DNA of 54,370 nucleotides from Polynucleobacter sp. GWA2_45_21 (GTDB taxonomy: Bacteria; Pseudomonadota; Gammaproteobacteria; Burkholderiales; Burkholderiaceae), in assembly GCF_001830325.1 (NCBI RefSeq), contig NZ_MHZG01000014.1, positions 1 to 54,370 of the forward strand, given 5' to 3'. Position 1 is the stretch's first letter, and every line of letters begins with the position of its first letter. This document shows, piece by piece, positions 9,498-18,257 of the stretch. The translations under genes were made by a program, and so were the position numbers. The notes under the pieces are model-generated. The model was given only the letters and a program-made list of their open reading frames with translations, was not told where the DNA came from and did not search any database.

Positions 9498-10220
9498 TTA
9501 CTCAGGCAGCTTTATATGCCCTGCAGCAAATTCTAAGGCCTCTATGGAGTAAGGAGCATTCTCTGGTTTCTGATGCTGTTGAGGAAGGGTAGGAATGACG
9601 CCTAAAAATGGTGCAAAAATTCGGTCTTTTAGCGTTTGAATATTTTCTTCCAGAAAGGGCATCTCCTCTGAAAGCATATTCGCTACCCAGCCAGCAATCG
9701 TTAACTGGCGAGACTGAATTGCTTCACAAGTGAGTAGGGCGTGGTTAATGCAGCCCAAACGCATGCCTACAACAAGGATGACTGGTAAATCAATTGCCTG
9801 AGCGAGATCGCCTAAATCTTCTTGTTCATTTAAAGGAACTAAAAATCCACCTGCTCCCTCAACAACAACCGCCTCAAATTTTTGATTTAGTGAATGCAAA
9901 TCACCCAAGATGATGGTGGAATCTAGGTAGACATCATTTTCCTTGGCAACAAGATGGGGGGCTGCTGCTTGATCAAGAACGTAAGGACAAAGACTTTGTT
10001 CTTGAGAATTTAATCCTGAAGCTATGCGTAATGTCTCTAAATCCTCATTGAATTTTTGACCGCTAGCATTCACATAAGTTCCAGCAACGACAGGTTTAAA
10101 GCCGACTGCGCTGATACCTGTTTCTCTCAGTTTCAGAATGAGTGCGCCGGCAACTAAAGTTTTGCCAACCTCAGTATCGGTACCTGTTACAAAAAATCCA
10201 GTAGAGGCATTGATCGTCAT
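9498..10220 (-). CDS. bioD: Dethiobiotin synthetase
   Basis: ATP-dependent carboxylation and ring closure of 7,8-diaminopelargonate to dethiobiotin. The 240-residue protein begins with the P-loop GTDTEVGKT (13-21). It also has the substrate-binding GFKPVVAG motif and the VEGAGGFLVPL segment characteristic of BioD. Its ATG overlaps the bioF stop (ATGA, 10217-10220), so it is the last gene of a bioA-bioF-bioD operon with coupled translation. Confidence 0.96.
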   Translation of the reverse strand: MTINASTGFFVTGTDTEVGKTLVAGALILKLRETGISAVGFKPVVAGTYVNASGQKFNEDLETLRIASGLNSQEQSLCPYVLDQAAAPHLVAKENDVYLDSTIILGDLHSLNQKFEAVVVEGAGGFLVPLNEQEDLGDLAQAIDLPVILVVGMRLGCINHALLTCEAIQSRQLTIAGWVANMLSEEMPFLEENIQTLKDRIFAPFLGVIPTLPQQHQKPENAPYSIEALEFAAGHIKLPE

Positions 10221-11446
10221 GAATTGCTTTCTACGTGTTTTTCAATAGACTTCAATGTCTTAATCAGTGCACGTAAATCATCAGTGCTGTGATTTGCGGA
10301 AAAGGTAATACGCAATCGAGAGCTACCAACTGGGACGGTGGGTGGGCGGATTGCGGGGATCCAATAACCTGCTTCATCTAAGAGTTTGGCTGCCGCTAAT
10401 GCGTTGGCATTGCTTCCTAAAATCACTGGCTGAATGGGGGTAGATGAAGGGGTTTTCTCCCACCTTGAGAAATTCATCTCCTCATTCCAAATCTGAATCA
10501 ACTTATGAAGTTGTTTACGACGCGCAATGCCTTCATCTCCTTCGATCAATTCAAGGCTGCTCAGTAGGGTATGGGCAATTGCTGGTGGTGTAGCCGTGCT
10601 GTAGATATAAGGGCGTCCCTTTTGGATGAGCCACTCAATAAACGGCGCAGCTGCACAAATAAAAGCACCGCTCACACCGGCTGCTTTGCCAAGCGTGCCG
10701 ACATAAATAATTCTTTCTGAATGTACGTCTGCTTGCTCCAAAATACCGTGACCTTGTTCGCCAAGCACGCCAAATCCGTGGGCATCATCCACCATCAACA
10801 AGGCATCATATTGTTCGGCGATATCGATTAGTTTTTCTACGGGTGCGATATCCCCATCCATGCTGAATACACCATCGACCACAATCAACTTGAGGGGGTA
10901 GGTATCTTGCTTTAGCGATTCTTCTAGTGAGTCGAGATTTTGGTGATCAAACAATGTCACCTTAGCTTTAGTTTGTGCGCTAGCTAAGCGAACACCATCA
11001 ATCAAAGAGGCATGATTGAGTTTGGCAGAATAAATGCTGGCTTGACCTTGGTCAGCAAGCCTGGAAATTCCAGTAATGGCGTTGATGTTTGCAAGATATC
11101 CGGTGCTGAAGAATAGCGCTCTCGCATTAGGGATATGTTTACTTTCACAGGCGGCTAATTTTTTTTCAAGCAAGTCATGTGCAATGCTATGGCCGCTAAT
11201 TAAATGTGATGCGCCGCTACCAACCCCGTATAGTTTTGCGCCTTCTGCAAGCGCAGAAACCAATCCAGGATGATTTGCTAGTCCCAAATAGTCATTGCTA
11301 CAAAATGCTTTCAGTTCTCGCTGACCAACGCGAGCCTTGGTGTCACAGGGTGACTCGGTAGTGCGCAGTTTGCGTCTCAGCAATTGCTCATCCAAGTTGG
11401 CAATCTGCTGCTCTGCCATATTGCGAGCTTTAAAGTTTGTACTCAT
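10217..11446 (-). CDS. bioF: 8-amino-7-oxononanoate synthase
   Basis: PLP-dependent decarboxylative condensation of pimeloyl-ACP/CoA with alanine. The 409-residue aminotransferase-fold protein has the substrate loop FCSNDYLGLANHP, the DDAHGFGVLGEQGHG motif and the PLP lysine in YVGTLGKAAGVSG. It overlaps bioD downstream and bioA upstream by four bases each (ATGA). The early genes that make the pimeloyl chain (bioC, bioH) are not in the window. Confidence 0.95.
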   Translation of the reverse strand: MSTNFKARNMAEQQIANLDEQLLRRKLRTTESPCDTKARVGQRELKAFCSNDYLGLANHPGLVSALAEGAKLYGVGSGASHLISGHSIAHDLLEKKLAACESKHIPNARALFFSTGYLANINAITGISRLADQGQASIYSAKLNHASLIDGVRLASAQTKAKVTLFDHQNLDSLEESLKQDTYPLKLIVVDGVFSMDGDIAPVEKLIDIAEQYDALLMVDDAHGFGVLGEQGHGILEQADVHSERIIYVGTLGKAAGVSGAFICAAAPFIEWLIQKGRPYIYSTATPPAIAHTLLSSLELIEGDEGIARRKQLHKLIQIWNEEMNFSRWEKTPSSTPIQPVILGSNANALAAAKLLDEAGYWIPAIRPPTVPVGSSRLRITFSANHSTDDLRALIKTLKSIEKHVESNS

Positions 11447-12789
11447 GCCAGCACCTGATTGAGAGCACGTTGTACTGCAACTCCCATTTGCACCGCTTCC
11501 TCAGTCGTAAGGATGTACGGTGGCATCACATAAATCGTGTTGCCAATGGGTCTAATGAGAATACCCTCCATCATGCTTGCTGAGAACATCTCTCGTGAAA
11601 ACGTAGCTGAATTTTTTAGTGATTCAGGTTTGATATCAAAGGCTAGGATCATGCCTTGCTGGCGCCAATGTTCAATGCGAGGATCTACTTTTGCCCAAGC
11701 AAATGCATTGGCAAGATCTTTGCTACGTTCAAGATTTTTTTCGAGAACAGAGTCAGTTTCAAAAATCTCTAGGCACGCAAGTGCTGCAGCGCATGCCAGT
11801 GGATTGCCTGTATAGGAATGTGAGTGCAAGAAACCTTGTTGCATTTGATCGCCATAAAAGGCGCGATAAATTTTGTCGGTCGTCATGGAGAGCGAAAGCG
11901 GAAGGTAGCCGCCACTAATGCCTTTGGACAATGTTAAGAAGTCTGGCCAAATCCCCGCATGCTCGCAAGCAAAAAACTTTCCTGATCGACCGCAGCCCAC
12001 TGCAATTTCATCGGCGATCAAATGAATGTTATAGCGATCACAGAGTGATCTTACTAAGCGTAAATATTCTGGAGAGTACATCGCCATCTGCCCGGCACAT
12101 TGAACGAGTGGTTCCACAATGATCGCAGCAATATGCTGATGCTCTGCCTCTAGCAACTCTTCTAATATTTTTGCTGCGTGTTTGGCAACATCATCAGCAC
12201 TCTCACCAGATTTTGCTTTGCGTGCATCAGGTGAAGGCACGGTGAAAACATCTTGTAAAAGTGAGCCGTATGCTTCGCGAAAGATTGCAACATCCGTTAC
12301 TGCTAGGGCGCCTAAAGTTTCTCCGTGGTAACCATTTTCTAGACAGACAAATTTTTTCTTTTGAGACTGATTATTTATTCGCCAGTAGTGATGACTCATC
12401 TTTAAGGCGATCTCTACCGCTGAGGCGCCATCAGATGCAAAAAATACATGACCCAAATGACCTTGAGTTAAAGCTGACAATTTCTCGGAGAGGGCAACTA
12501 CAGGCGGATGGGTGAATCCGGCGAGCATGACATGTTCAATTTTCTCCAATTGATTCGTAATGGCTTGGTTAATACGTGGATTGGAATGACCAAAAAGATT
12601 CGTCCACCATGAGCTAATGCAATCGAGTAGTGCCTTTTCCTTGTCATCAAATAACCAAGCACCCTTACCTTTTGTAATGGCAATTAATGGCAATGATTCG
12701 TGATGCTTCATCTGAGTGCAGGGATGCCATACGGCATCTAGGCTGCGATCAACCAGCGAGGTTTGATTTGGATCAGAAATAAGCTTCAT
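11443..12789 (-). CDS. bioA: Adenosylmethionine-8-amino-7-oxononanoate aminotransferase
   Basis: Transfers the amino group of S-adenosylmethionine to 8-amino-7-oxononanoate. It has 448 residues and a class III aminotransferase fold. Evidence includes WHPCTQMKHHESLPL near the N-terminus, SSWWTNLFGHSNPRI, YHGETLGALAVTD and the PLP lysine in LSKGISGGYLPLS. It is the first gene of the minus-strand bioAFD operon and is divergent from bioB across 89 bases, a classic arrangement for coordinated biotin control. Confidence 0.96.
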   Translation of the reverse strand: MKLISDPNQTSLVDRSLDAVWHPCTQMKHHESLPLIAITKGKGAWLFDDKEKALLDCISSWWTNLFGHSNPRINQAITNQLEKIEHVMLAGFTHPPVVALSEKLSALTQGHLGHVFFASDGASAVEIALKMSHHYWRINNQSQKKKFVCLENGYHGETLGALAVTDVAIFREAYGSLLQDVFTVPSPDARKAKSGESADDVAKHAAKILEELLEAEHQHIAAIIVEPLVQCAGQMAMYSPEYLRLVRSLCDRYNIHLIADEIAVGCGRSGKFFACEHAGIWPDFLTLSKGISGGYLPLSLSMTTDKIYRAFYGDQMQQGFLHSHSYTGNPLACAAALACLEIFETDSVLEKNLERSKDLANAFAWAKVDPRIEHWRQQGMILAFDIKPESLKNSATFSREMFSASMMEGILIRPIGNTIYVMPPYILTTEEAVQMGVAVQRALNQVLA

Positions 12790-12878
12790 GTTTGGTATTT
12801 GACCACTAGTTTTTCCTAATTTAGGCCTGTATCTGTTATGTTTATGCCTTGAATTGATCTATTTTCTGGAATTCGACC
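12790..12878. promoter_or_regulatory. Divergent bioA-bioB intergenic region
   Basis: Eighty-nine bases separate the start codons of bioA (minus) and bioB (plus), so both promoters must lie here. A small inverted repeat, CCTAA-T-TTAGG, is at 12815-12825. I do not see the long TTGTAAAC-type BirA operator, so repressor control by a BirA of the E. coli type is not supported. Confidence 0.35.
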
Positions 12879-13916
12879 ATGCAGGCCACCCAAACTACTG
12901 AAAAACCCCTCACTCAAGTCAAGTCTCAAAAGGATTTGCATAAAGAGGTCGACGCTTCGGGTGCTTGGTCTGTAGCCCAGATTGAGGCTTTATTTGCCCT
13001 TCCATTTAGTGAATTGATGTTCAAGGCGCAAGAAACCCATCGCGCTAACTTCCCTGATGGCGATGTGGAACTGGCTACGCTTTTGTCAATCAAGACCGGT
13101 GGCTGCCCTGAGGACTGTGGCTATTGCCCACAGGCAGCTCGTTATGACACCGACGTCAAAGCCAATAAGTTGATGGATCTGGATGAGGTTCTGGAGGCCG
13201 CTAAGGCTGCTAAAGCCGCTGGATCGAACCGTTTCTGCATGGGCGCTGCTTGGCGAGAGCCTAAAGACCGTGATATTGAAAAAGTCACCGCCATGATTAA
13301 GGGCGTGAAGGCTTTGGGCTTAGAAACCTGCGCCACACTGGGGATGTTGGAAGCCAATCAGGCTCAAGCGCTTCAGGAGGCCGGTTTGGACTTCTATAAC
13401 CACAATTTGGATACCAGCGAGGACTTCTATCGCTCAGTCATTTCCACCCGTGGTTACCAAGACCGTTTGGACACGATTTCTAATGTACGTGCTGCAGGTA
13501 TGTCAGTGTGTTGTGGCGGCATTGTGGGTATGGGTGAGTCTCGTGAACAGCGCGCCGCTTTCTTGGCTCGTTTGGCCAATTTAAGCCCATATCCAGAGTC
13601 AGTTCCAATTAATCACCTGGTTCCTGTTGCAGGCACTCCATTGGCAGATCAGAAGCCATTGGATCCTCTGGAGTTTGTCAGAACTATTGCTGTAGCCCGT
13701 ATCACTATGCCGCGTGCACGCGTGCGTTTGTCAGCTGGTCGCCAAGAGCTCGGCAGGGCAGTTCAGGCCATGTGCTTCCAAGCTGGTGCGAATTCTATTT
13801 TCTATGGTGAGCAACTACTCACTACCGGCAATCCCGAGGCAGAACAAGACCGTGAACTATTGGCTGAGCTGGGTTTAAAGACCAAACAAAGCTGCAAAGC
13901 TGAGGTTCTGGTCTAG
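12879..13916 (+). CDS. bioB: Biotin synthase
   Basis: Radical-SAM enzyme that inserts sulfur into dethiobiotin to make biotin. The 345-residue protein has the [4Fe-4S] cluster motif CPEDCGYC with cysteines 76, 80 and 83. It also has the YNHNLDTS motif and the [22 protein letters not shown] region, which includes the arginine ligand of the [2Fe-2S] cluster. About 30 residues at the N-terminus are extra and low in conservation, as in other Burkholderiales BioB. It is transcribed away from bioAFD and is followed 13 bases later by coq7. Confidence 0.97.
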   Translation: MQATQTTEKPLTQVKSQKDLHKEVDASGAWSVAQIEALFALPFSELMFKAQETHRANFPDGDVELATLLSIKTGGCPEDCGYCPQAARYDTDVKANKLMDLDEVLEAAKAAKAAGSNRFCMGAAWREPKDRDIEKVTAMIKGVKALGLETCATLGMLEANQAQALQEAGLDFYNHNLDTSEDFYRSVISTRGYQDRLDTISNVRAAGMSVCCGGIVGMGESREQRAAFLARLANLSPYPESVPINHLVPVAGTPLADQKPLDPLEFVRTIAVARITMPRARVRLSAGRQELGRAVQAMCFQAGANSIFYGEQLLTTGNPEAEQDRELLAELGLKTKQSCKAEVLV

Positions 13917-13929
13917 TTTTTAAAACCCC

Positions 13930-14559
13930 ATGGCCTTGATCGATCGCTTCATTATTGAGTTTGATACAGCCTTACGCTCTGTAGTAGGGGGTGCTCATGC
14001 CCATCGTCCAACCCCGGGTTCGGATAAGCAATCTACTGCTTTATTAGATGCAAAAGATCGGGAGCATGCCGCAGGTTTAATGCGCGTCAATCATGTGGGT
14101 GAAGTCTGCGCCCAAGCCCTCTATCAATCGCAAAAATTAGTAGCTCGTAATTCTGAAATTCGGCAGATGTTGGATCACTCTGGCCAAGAGGAAATGGACC
14201 ATTTAGCTTGGTGCGAAACCCGCCTCCAAGAGCTAGGTTCACACACTAGTTATCTCAACCCACTTTGGTATGCAGGATCCTTTGCAATCGGCTTGGTTGC
14301 TGGCTTAGCGGGCGATAAGTGGAGCCTGGGATTTGTTGCTGAAACTGAGAAGCAAGTAGAGAATCACCTTGAGAGTCATCTAGAAAGATTGCCTCTTGAA
14401 GATGAGCGTTCTCGAGCCATTGTTGATCAAATGCGCATAGATGAAATCGAGCATGGACAGGCCGCAATTTCAGCGGGTGGGGCGGTCTTGCCGGAGCCGA
14501 TTCAAAAGCTAATGCAAGCGATGTCAAAAGTCATGACAAGCACTGCTTACAAAATCTAG
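13930..14559 (+). CDS. coq7: 2-polyprenyl-3-methyl-6-methoxy-1,4-benzoquinol hydroxylase (demethoxyubiquinone hydroxylase)
   Basis: Di-iron monooxygenase for the last ring hydroxylation of ubiquinone synthesis, on the inner face of the membrane. The 209-residue ferritin-like four-helix protein has iron ligands in [20 protein letters not shown] and the later DEIEHGQAA, plus a central hydrophobic stretch ([16 protein letters not shown]) that docks in the bilayer. This is the Coq7 type rather than the flavin enzyme UbiF. The 271-base gap that follows separates it from mraZ. Confidence 0.94.
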   Translation: MALIDRFIIEFDTALRSVVGGAHAHRPTPGSDKQSTALLDAKDREHAAGLMRVNHVGEVCAQALYQSQKLVARNSEIRQMLDHSGQEEMDHLAWCETRLQELGSHTSYLNPLWYAGSFAIGLVAGLAGDKWSLGFVAETEKQVENHLESHLERLPLEDERSRAIVDQMRIDEIEHGQAAISAGGAVLPEPIQKLMQAMSKVMTSTAYKI

Positions 14560-14595
14560 TTCTAAATTAATTATTTTGCATATTTTTATTTAGAA
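14560..14595. repeat. AT-rich inverted repeat after coq7
   Basis: TTCTAAAT (14560-14567) is repeated inverted as ATTTAGAA (14588-14595), starting directly after the coq7 stop codon. The stem is AT-only apart from one pair and is not a convincing terminator. It directly abuts the LexA-like palindrome. Confidence 0.4.
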
Positions 14596-14615
14596 TACTG
14601 TTTATTAATACAGTA
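14596..14615. promoter_or_regulatory. LexA-like (SOS) box upstream of the division cluster
   Basis: The 20 bases read TACTGT-N8-ACAGTA with an all A/T centre, a palindrome that matches the CTGT-N8-ACAG operator bound by LexA in beta- and gamma-proteobacteria, including the outer TA pairs. A TAGAAT hexamer at 14591-14596 touches its left edge and could be a -10 element. The next gene on the plus strand is mraZ, 215 bases away. LexA binding is inferred from the motif only. Confidence 0.5.
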
Positions 14616-14741
14616 TATTTATCCATTATTAGGCAAAATAGCTAAGACCTATTCTTAAGTATATTTTCCAAGCCGTTGTTTCAAGTAGCATTTTTATAGG
14701 CACCATTTTATCAAGACATGACGCTAAGTGTTTGTAATCAC

Positions 14742-14755
14742 TAGGAAATTTCCTA
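14742..14755. repeat. Perfect 14-base palindrome upstream of mraZ
   Basis: TAGGAAATTTCCTA is self-complementary over all 14 bases and lies about 20 bases upstream of the likely mraZ -35 element. The position suits a dimeric regulator. No known regulator is assigned. Confidence 0.4.
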
Positions 14756-14774
14756 AAAAATTACCCAAAAACAC

Positions 14775-14827
14775 TTGACCCTCTTATTACGATCCTCTAA
14801 AGTGGGAGGAAGTGTGAAAAAGTGGGG
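14775..14827 (+). promoter_or_regulatory. mraZ promoter with MraZ boxes
   Basis: A TTGACC -35 element is at 14775-14780, with a weak TAAAGT -10 at 14798-14803 after a 17-base spacer. Overlapping and following it are three five-base boxes exactly ten bases apart: TGGGA (14803-14807), TGTGA (14813-14817) and TGGGG (14823-14827). In E. coli and other bacteria MraZ represses its own operon by binding TGGG-type repeats at this spacing. The last box also serves as the ribosome site of mraZ. Confidence 0.7.
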
Positions 14828-14830
14828 TAA

Positions 14831-15262
14831 ATGGTGTTTCAAGGTGCGTCAGCTCTCAATTTAGATGCAAAAGGCCGCATGTCTGTGCCGGCAAAGCATC
14901 GTGACGCCTTGTTAGTTCAAGGCGAGGGCCGCATAACGCTCACAAAACACCCAGATGGATGCCTTTTGTTGTTCCCACGTCCTGAGTGGGAAACCTTCCG
15001 CTCTCGTGTTGCGCAATTACCGATGGATGCCCATTGGTGGCGCCGAATCTTCCTTGGTAATGCTGCAGAAGTAGATTTGGATAGCGCTGGCAGAATTTTG
15101 GTGAGCCCAGAGCTGCGCTCAGCAGCTGGCATTGAGAAAGAAGTGATGCTGCTTGGTATGGGTAGTCATCTAGAGTTATGGGACGCCGCTACTTACGCTG
15201 CAAAAGAACAGGCTGCCATTGCACAAGGTATGCCTGAAGCCCTGAAGCAATTTAATTTTTGA
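14831..15262 (+). CDS. mraZ: Transcriptional regulator MraZ
   Basis: DNA-binding regulator at the head of the division and cell-wall cluster; known to repress this operon in E. coli. The 143-residue protein has two SpoVT-AbrB-type swapped-hairpin repeats. The first is near residues 7-50 ([17 protein letters not shown]) and the second near 78-120 ([21 protein letters not shown]). It probably forms a ring-shaped octamer. It begins the long plus-strand dcw run and is followed 12 bases later by rsmH. The MraZ boxes just upstream support autoregulation. Confidence 0.96.
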   Translation: MVFQGASALNLDAKGRMSVPAKHRDALLVQGEGRITLTKHPDGCLLLFPRPEWETFRSRVAQLPMDAHWWRRIFLGNAAEVDLDSAGRILVSPELRSAAGIEKEVMLLGMGSHLELWDAATYAAKEQAAIAQGMPEALKQFNF

Positions 15263-15274
15263 TGACAGGGTGCC

Positions 15275-16225
15275 ATGAACATAACTCATCGCCCAGTATT
15301 ACTGGCCGAGGCGGTGACGGCGCTGATCAGTGGTCCACGCATCAATTCTCCCGAAGCATCAACAAATCTACTTTTGATCGATGGAACATTTGGGCGTGGC
15401 GGTCACACACAAGCGCTACTCTCGCAGCTACCGCCAAGTGCGCGAATGATTTCCTTCGACAAGGATTTGGATGCGATCGCAGTAGCGGAAAAAATCAACG
15501 ACTCTCGTTTGAGAATTGTCCACGACAGTTTTGCGCAGATGGATCAATACGCGGAGCCAGAATCGGTGGACGGTATTTTGTTGGATCTGGGTATCAGTTC
15601 TCCACAGGTGGACGAAGCACATCGAGGATTTTCCTTTCGCAAGGATGGCCCGCTCGATATGCGCATGAACACGGATCACGGTTTGACGGCAGCAGAATGG
15701 TTGGAGCAGGCATCACAAGAGGACATCACACGCGTGATTAAGACTTATGGTGAGGAACGCTTTGCATTTCAGATCGCTAAGGCTATTGTGGCAAAGCGAG
15801 AAGAAGGCTTGTCTCCAAAAACAACCTTGCAACTAGCAAGTTTAGTGGCCAGCGTGGTCCGCACAAGGGAAGTGGGTCAAGATCCAGCTACTCGAACTTT
15901 CCAAGCACTCCGAATTTTTATTAACCGTGAATTAGAGGATTTAGAGCTTGGATTAAAAGCGGCGCTAAGTTTATTAAAGCCAGGGGCACGTTTGGCGGTG
16001 ATTAGCTTCCACTCGCTAGAAGATCGCATTGTGAAGCAGTTTCTGCAGTCCCATGCCAAAGTTGAAGTGCCACGTGGTTTGCCTGTCCGAGATCGAGATT
16101 TGCCGCAAAGTGCACTAGAGATTATTGGGCGCGTTAAACCAAGTGATGACGAGGTTCGAGAGAACCCCCGCGCTCGTTCGGCCATCATGCGCGTCGCAGA
16201 AAAACGCGCAGGAGATTTCGTTTGA
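15275..16225 (+). CDS. rsmH: 16S rRNA (cytosine1402-N4)-methyltransferase
   Basis: Methylates N4 of C1402 in the decoding centre of 16S rRNA using SAM. It has 316 residues. Signatures are [10 protein letters not shown], the SAM motif DGTFGRGGH (36-44), [27 protein letters not shown] and [15 protein letters not shown]. It is second in the dcw cluster and overlaps ftsL by four bases (TTGA). Confidence 0.96.
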   Translation: MNITHRPVLLAEAVTALISGPRINSPEASTNLLLIDGTFGRGGHTQALLSQLPPSARMISFDKDLDAIAVAEKINDSRLRIVHDSFAQMDQYAEPESVDGILLDLGISSPQVDEAHRGFSFRKDGPLDMRMNTDHGLTAAEWLEQASQEDITRVIKTYGEERFAFQIAKAIVAKREEGLSPKTTLQLASLVASVVRTREVGQDPATRTFQALRIFINRELEDLELGLKAALSLLKPGARLAVISFHSLEDRIVKQFLQSHAKVEVPRGLPVRDRDLPQSALEIIGRVKPSDDEVRENPRARSAIMRVAEKRAGDFV

Positions 16226-16488
16226 ATCGTGCCACGTTGACATTACTCGTTTTATTGTTAGCCTGCGCCCTGTCTTTGGTTGCAGCACAGCAGCGTGCAC
16301 GTAAATTATTTATCTCTTTAGAGCGAGCACAAATTGAAGAGCGCAAACTCAATCAAGATTGGTTGCGCTTAGAGTATGAGCAACGCAATCTTTCGAAGTC
16401 TGCACGGATTCGCGATGTTGCTCGTAATCAGTTGCACATGGTCCCCATATCTCCTGAACGTACTTTGTATTTGAAGGAGACTAGATGA
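16222..16488 (+). CDS. ftsL: Cell division protein FtsL
   Basis: Small bitopic protein of the divisome that forms the FtsQLB complex and activates FtsWI. It has 88 residues: one membrane helix at about residues 3-22 ([18 protein letters not shown]), then a periplasmic coiled coil ([23 protein letters not shown]). The start is a TTG that overlaps the rsmH stop. It is supported by an AGGAG site at 16210-16214 seven bases upstream, and no ATG lies near. It overlaps ftsI at the 3' end by four bases. Confidence 0.93.
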   Translation: MNRATLTLLVLLLACALSLVAAQQRARKLFISLERAQIEERKLNQDWLRLEYEQRNLSKSARIRDVARNQLHMVPISPERTLYLKETR

Positions 16489-18257
16489 GGCCGGTAGGTT
16501 TTTCAACTACGCCAAATTTAGTATTGCGTCTGCCAATGTGGCGGTCTCGTCTGATGCTGTTTATGCTGTTCTTTGTGTTCATGCTGTTGCTCATTCGCGC
16601 ATTTTGGATTCAGGGTCCGGGAAATGCTTTCTATGAAGCCAAAGGTGTTCGTGGTACACAACGTGAGCTAGAGCTGCCTGCATATCGCGGGAAAATATTA
16701 GACCGCAATGGTCAGGTGATTGCTACGAGTTTGGAGGCAAAGTCAGTTATAGCCTATAACGATACAGTGCCTGATGATTTGGCTGCCGAAAAAGTGAAGA
16801 AATTAGCAAGCCTATTGCAGATCAGTGAATCCGAGTTACGCAGAAAACTAAAGGAAGAGCGTAAACAGATTTTCTTGAAGCGCCAAGTAGATCCGGAAGT
16901 AGCGCAGAAAATTAGGCAATTAGAAATTCCGGGCATTGGTTTGAACAACGAATATCGCCGCTTTTATCCAGAAGGTGAAGCAATGGCGCACGTCGTTGGC
17001 TTTACTAATGTAGAAGATCGCGGCCAAGAAGGCATGGAGCTTTCTAGAGAAAAAGACTTAGCAGGACACCCAGGTGCGCGTCGCGTAGTGGTAGATCGTC
17101 TTGGTCGCGTTGTCGAAGAAATTGCGATTTTGCAGTTGCCGCAAAACGGTAGGGATTTACAGCTCTCGATTGATAGCAAGATTCAGTTTTTGGCTTATAA
17201 CGCCGTCAAGAGTGCAGTCGAGCAACATCGTGCAAGTGCCGGCGGTGCAGTAGTCCTGGATACGCATACCGGGGAGATTTTGGCATTAGCAAATTACCCA
17301 AGCTATAACCCAAATGATCGTAAAAAATTAACAGGTGAGCAGTTACGTAATCGTGTTTTGACGGACACCTTTGAGCCTGGCTCAACCATGAAGCCATTGA
17401 CCGTTGCAATTGCTCTAGAAAAAGGTGTCATTGCCCCGAATACCAATATGGCGATTGGCGCTAAATATTTGGTCGGACCAAAGCCAATTACAGATACCCA
17501 TCCATATGGCAATTTAACTGTTTCTCAAATCATTCAAAAATCAAGCAATATTGGTACAGCCAAAATTGCGATGAATAACTTAACTGCGGAAGAGATGTGG
17601 AATTTCTATACATCTGTTGGCTTAGGTCAAGCCCCGAAGATTGGTTTTCCTGGCGCTGTTGCTGGCACAGTGCATCCTTATAAAAAATGGATGCCAACTG
17701 ATCAGGCGCGAATTGCATTTGGTTATGGGATTTCAGGTTCACTCTTTCAGGTGGCTCGTGCCTACACTATCTTTGCTCGTGATGGCGAATTAGTCCCCCT
17801 TACGATTGAACGTAGTCCAGAGTTCAAGCCTGGTACACATATTATTTCCGCTAAAACTGCGATCGAAATGCGCAACATGATGGAGTCGGTAACAGAGCCT
17901 GGCGGTACTGCCATTAAGGCGCAAGCTGAAGGTTATCGTGTTGGTGGAAAAACAGGTACAGCACATAAATTAGTAGGAAAGAGTTACGCAAATAAATATC
18001 GTGCTTACTTTGCAGGTCTTGCACCAATTAGTGCGCCTCGCATTGTGGTTGCTGTCATGATCGATGAGCCAACTGGTGGCAGTCATTACGGCGGTGATGT
18101 TGCGGCTCCAGTATTTTCTACTATCGTGAGCGAAACTCTTCGTGCCTTGAATGTATTGCCTGATAGTAATCCGAAACAGATGGCACTGCAGGATAGCAAT
18201 CCTGCAGAAGTTCAGAGTGCTGCAGTTAAATCAAATGCAGTGGTTATAAAAAGATGA
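16485..18257 (+). CDS. ftsI: Peptidoglycan D,D-transpeptidase FtsI (PBP3)
   Basis: Septal transpeptidase that crosslinks peptidoglycan together with FtsW. It has 590 residues. There is a short cytoplasmic tail and one membrane helix near residues 19-38, then the pedestal domain (GKILDRNGQVIATS). The penicillin-binding domain has the SxxK motif at Ser300-Lys303 (GSTMK), SSN at 353-355 and KTGT at 489-492. All catalytic motifs are intact. It overlaps ftsL and murE by four bases each. Confidence 0.97.
   Translation: MRPVGFSTTPNLVLRLPMWRSRLMLFMLFFVFMLLLIRAFWIQGPGNAFYEAKGVRGTQRELELPAYRGKILDRNGQVIATSLEAKSVIAYNDTVPDDLAAEKVKKLASLLQISESELRRKLKEERKQIFLKRQVDPEVAQKIRQLEIPGIGLNNEYRRFYPEGEAMAHVVGFTNVEDRGQEGMELSREKDLAGHPGARRVVVDRLGRVVEEIAILQLPQNGRDLQLSIDSKIQFLAYNAVKSAVEQHRASAGGAVVLDTHTGEILALANYPSYNPNDRKKLTGEQLRNRVLTDTFEPGSTMKPLTVAIALEKGVIAPNTNMAIGAKYLVGPKPITDTHPYGNLTVSQIIQKSSNIGTAKIAMNNLTAEEMWNFYTSVGLGQAPKIGFPGAVAGTVHPYKKWMPTDQARIAFGYGISGSLFQVARAYTIFARDGELVPLTIERSPEFKPGTHIISAKTAIEMRNMMESVTEPGGTAIKAQAEGYRVGGKTGTAHKLVGKSYANKYRAYFAGLAPISAPRIVVAVMIDEPTGGSHYGGDVAAPVFSTIVSETLRALNVLPDSNPKQMALQDSNPAEVQSAAVKSNAVVIKR

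Noticed and set aside
12815..12825. CCTAATTTAGG as a BirA operator
   Set aside because: It does not resemble the known BirA or BioR sites and is too short to be convincing.
14629..14706. 25-residue minus-strand frame in the coq7-mraZ gap, reminiscent of SOS-induced toxic peptides
   Set aside because: The LexA-like box lies downstream of its stop, not at its promoter, no ribosome site is seen, and the sequence is only weakly amphipathic.
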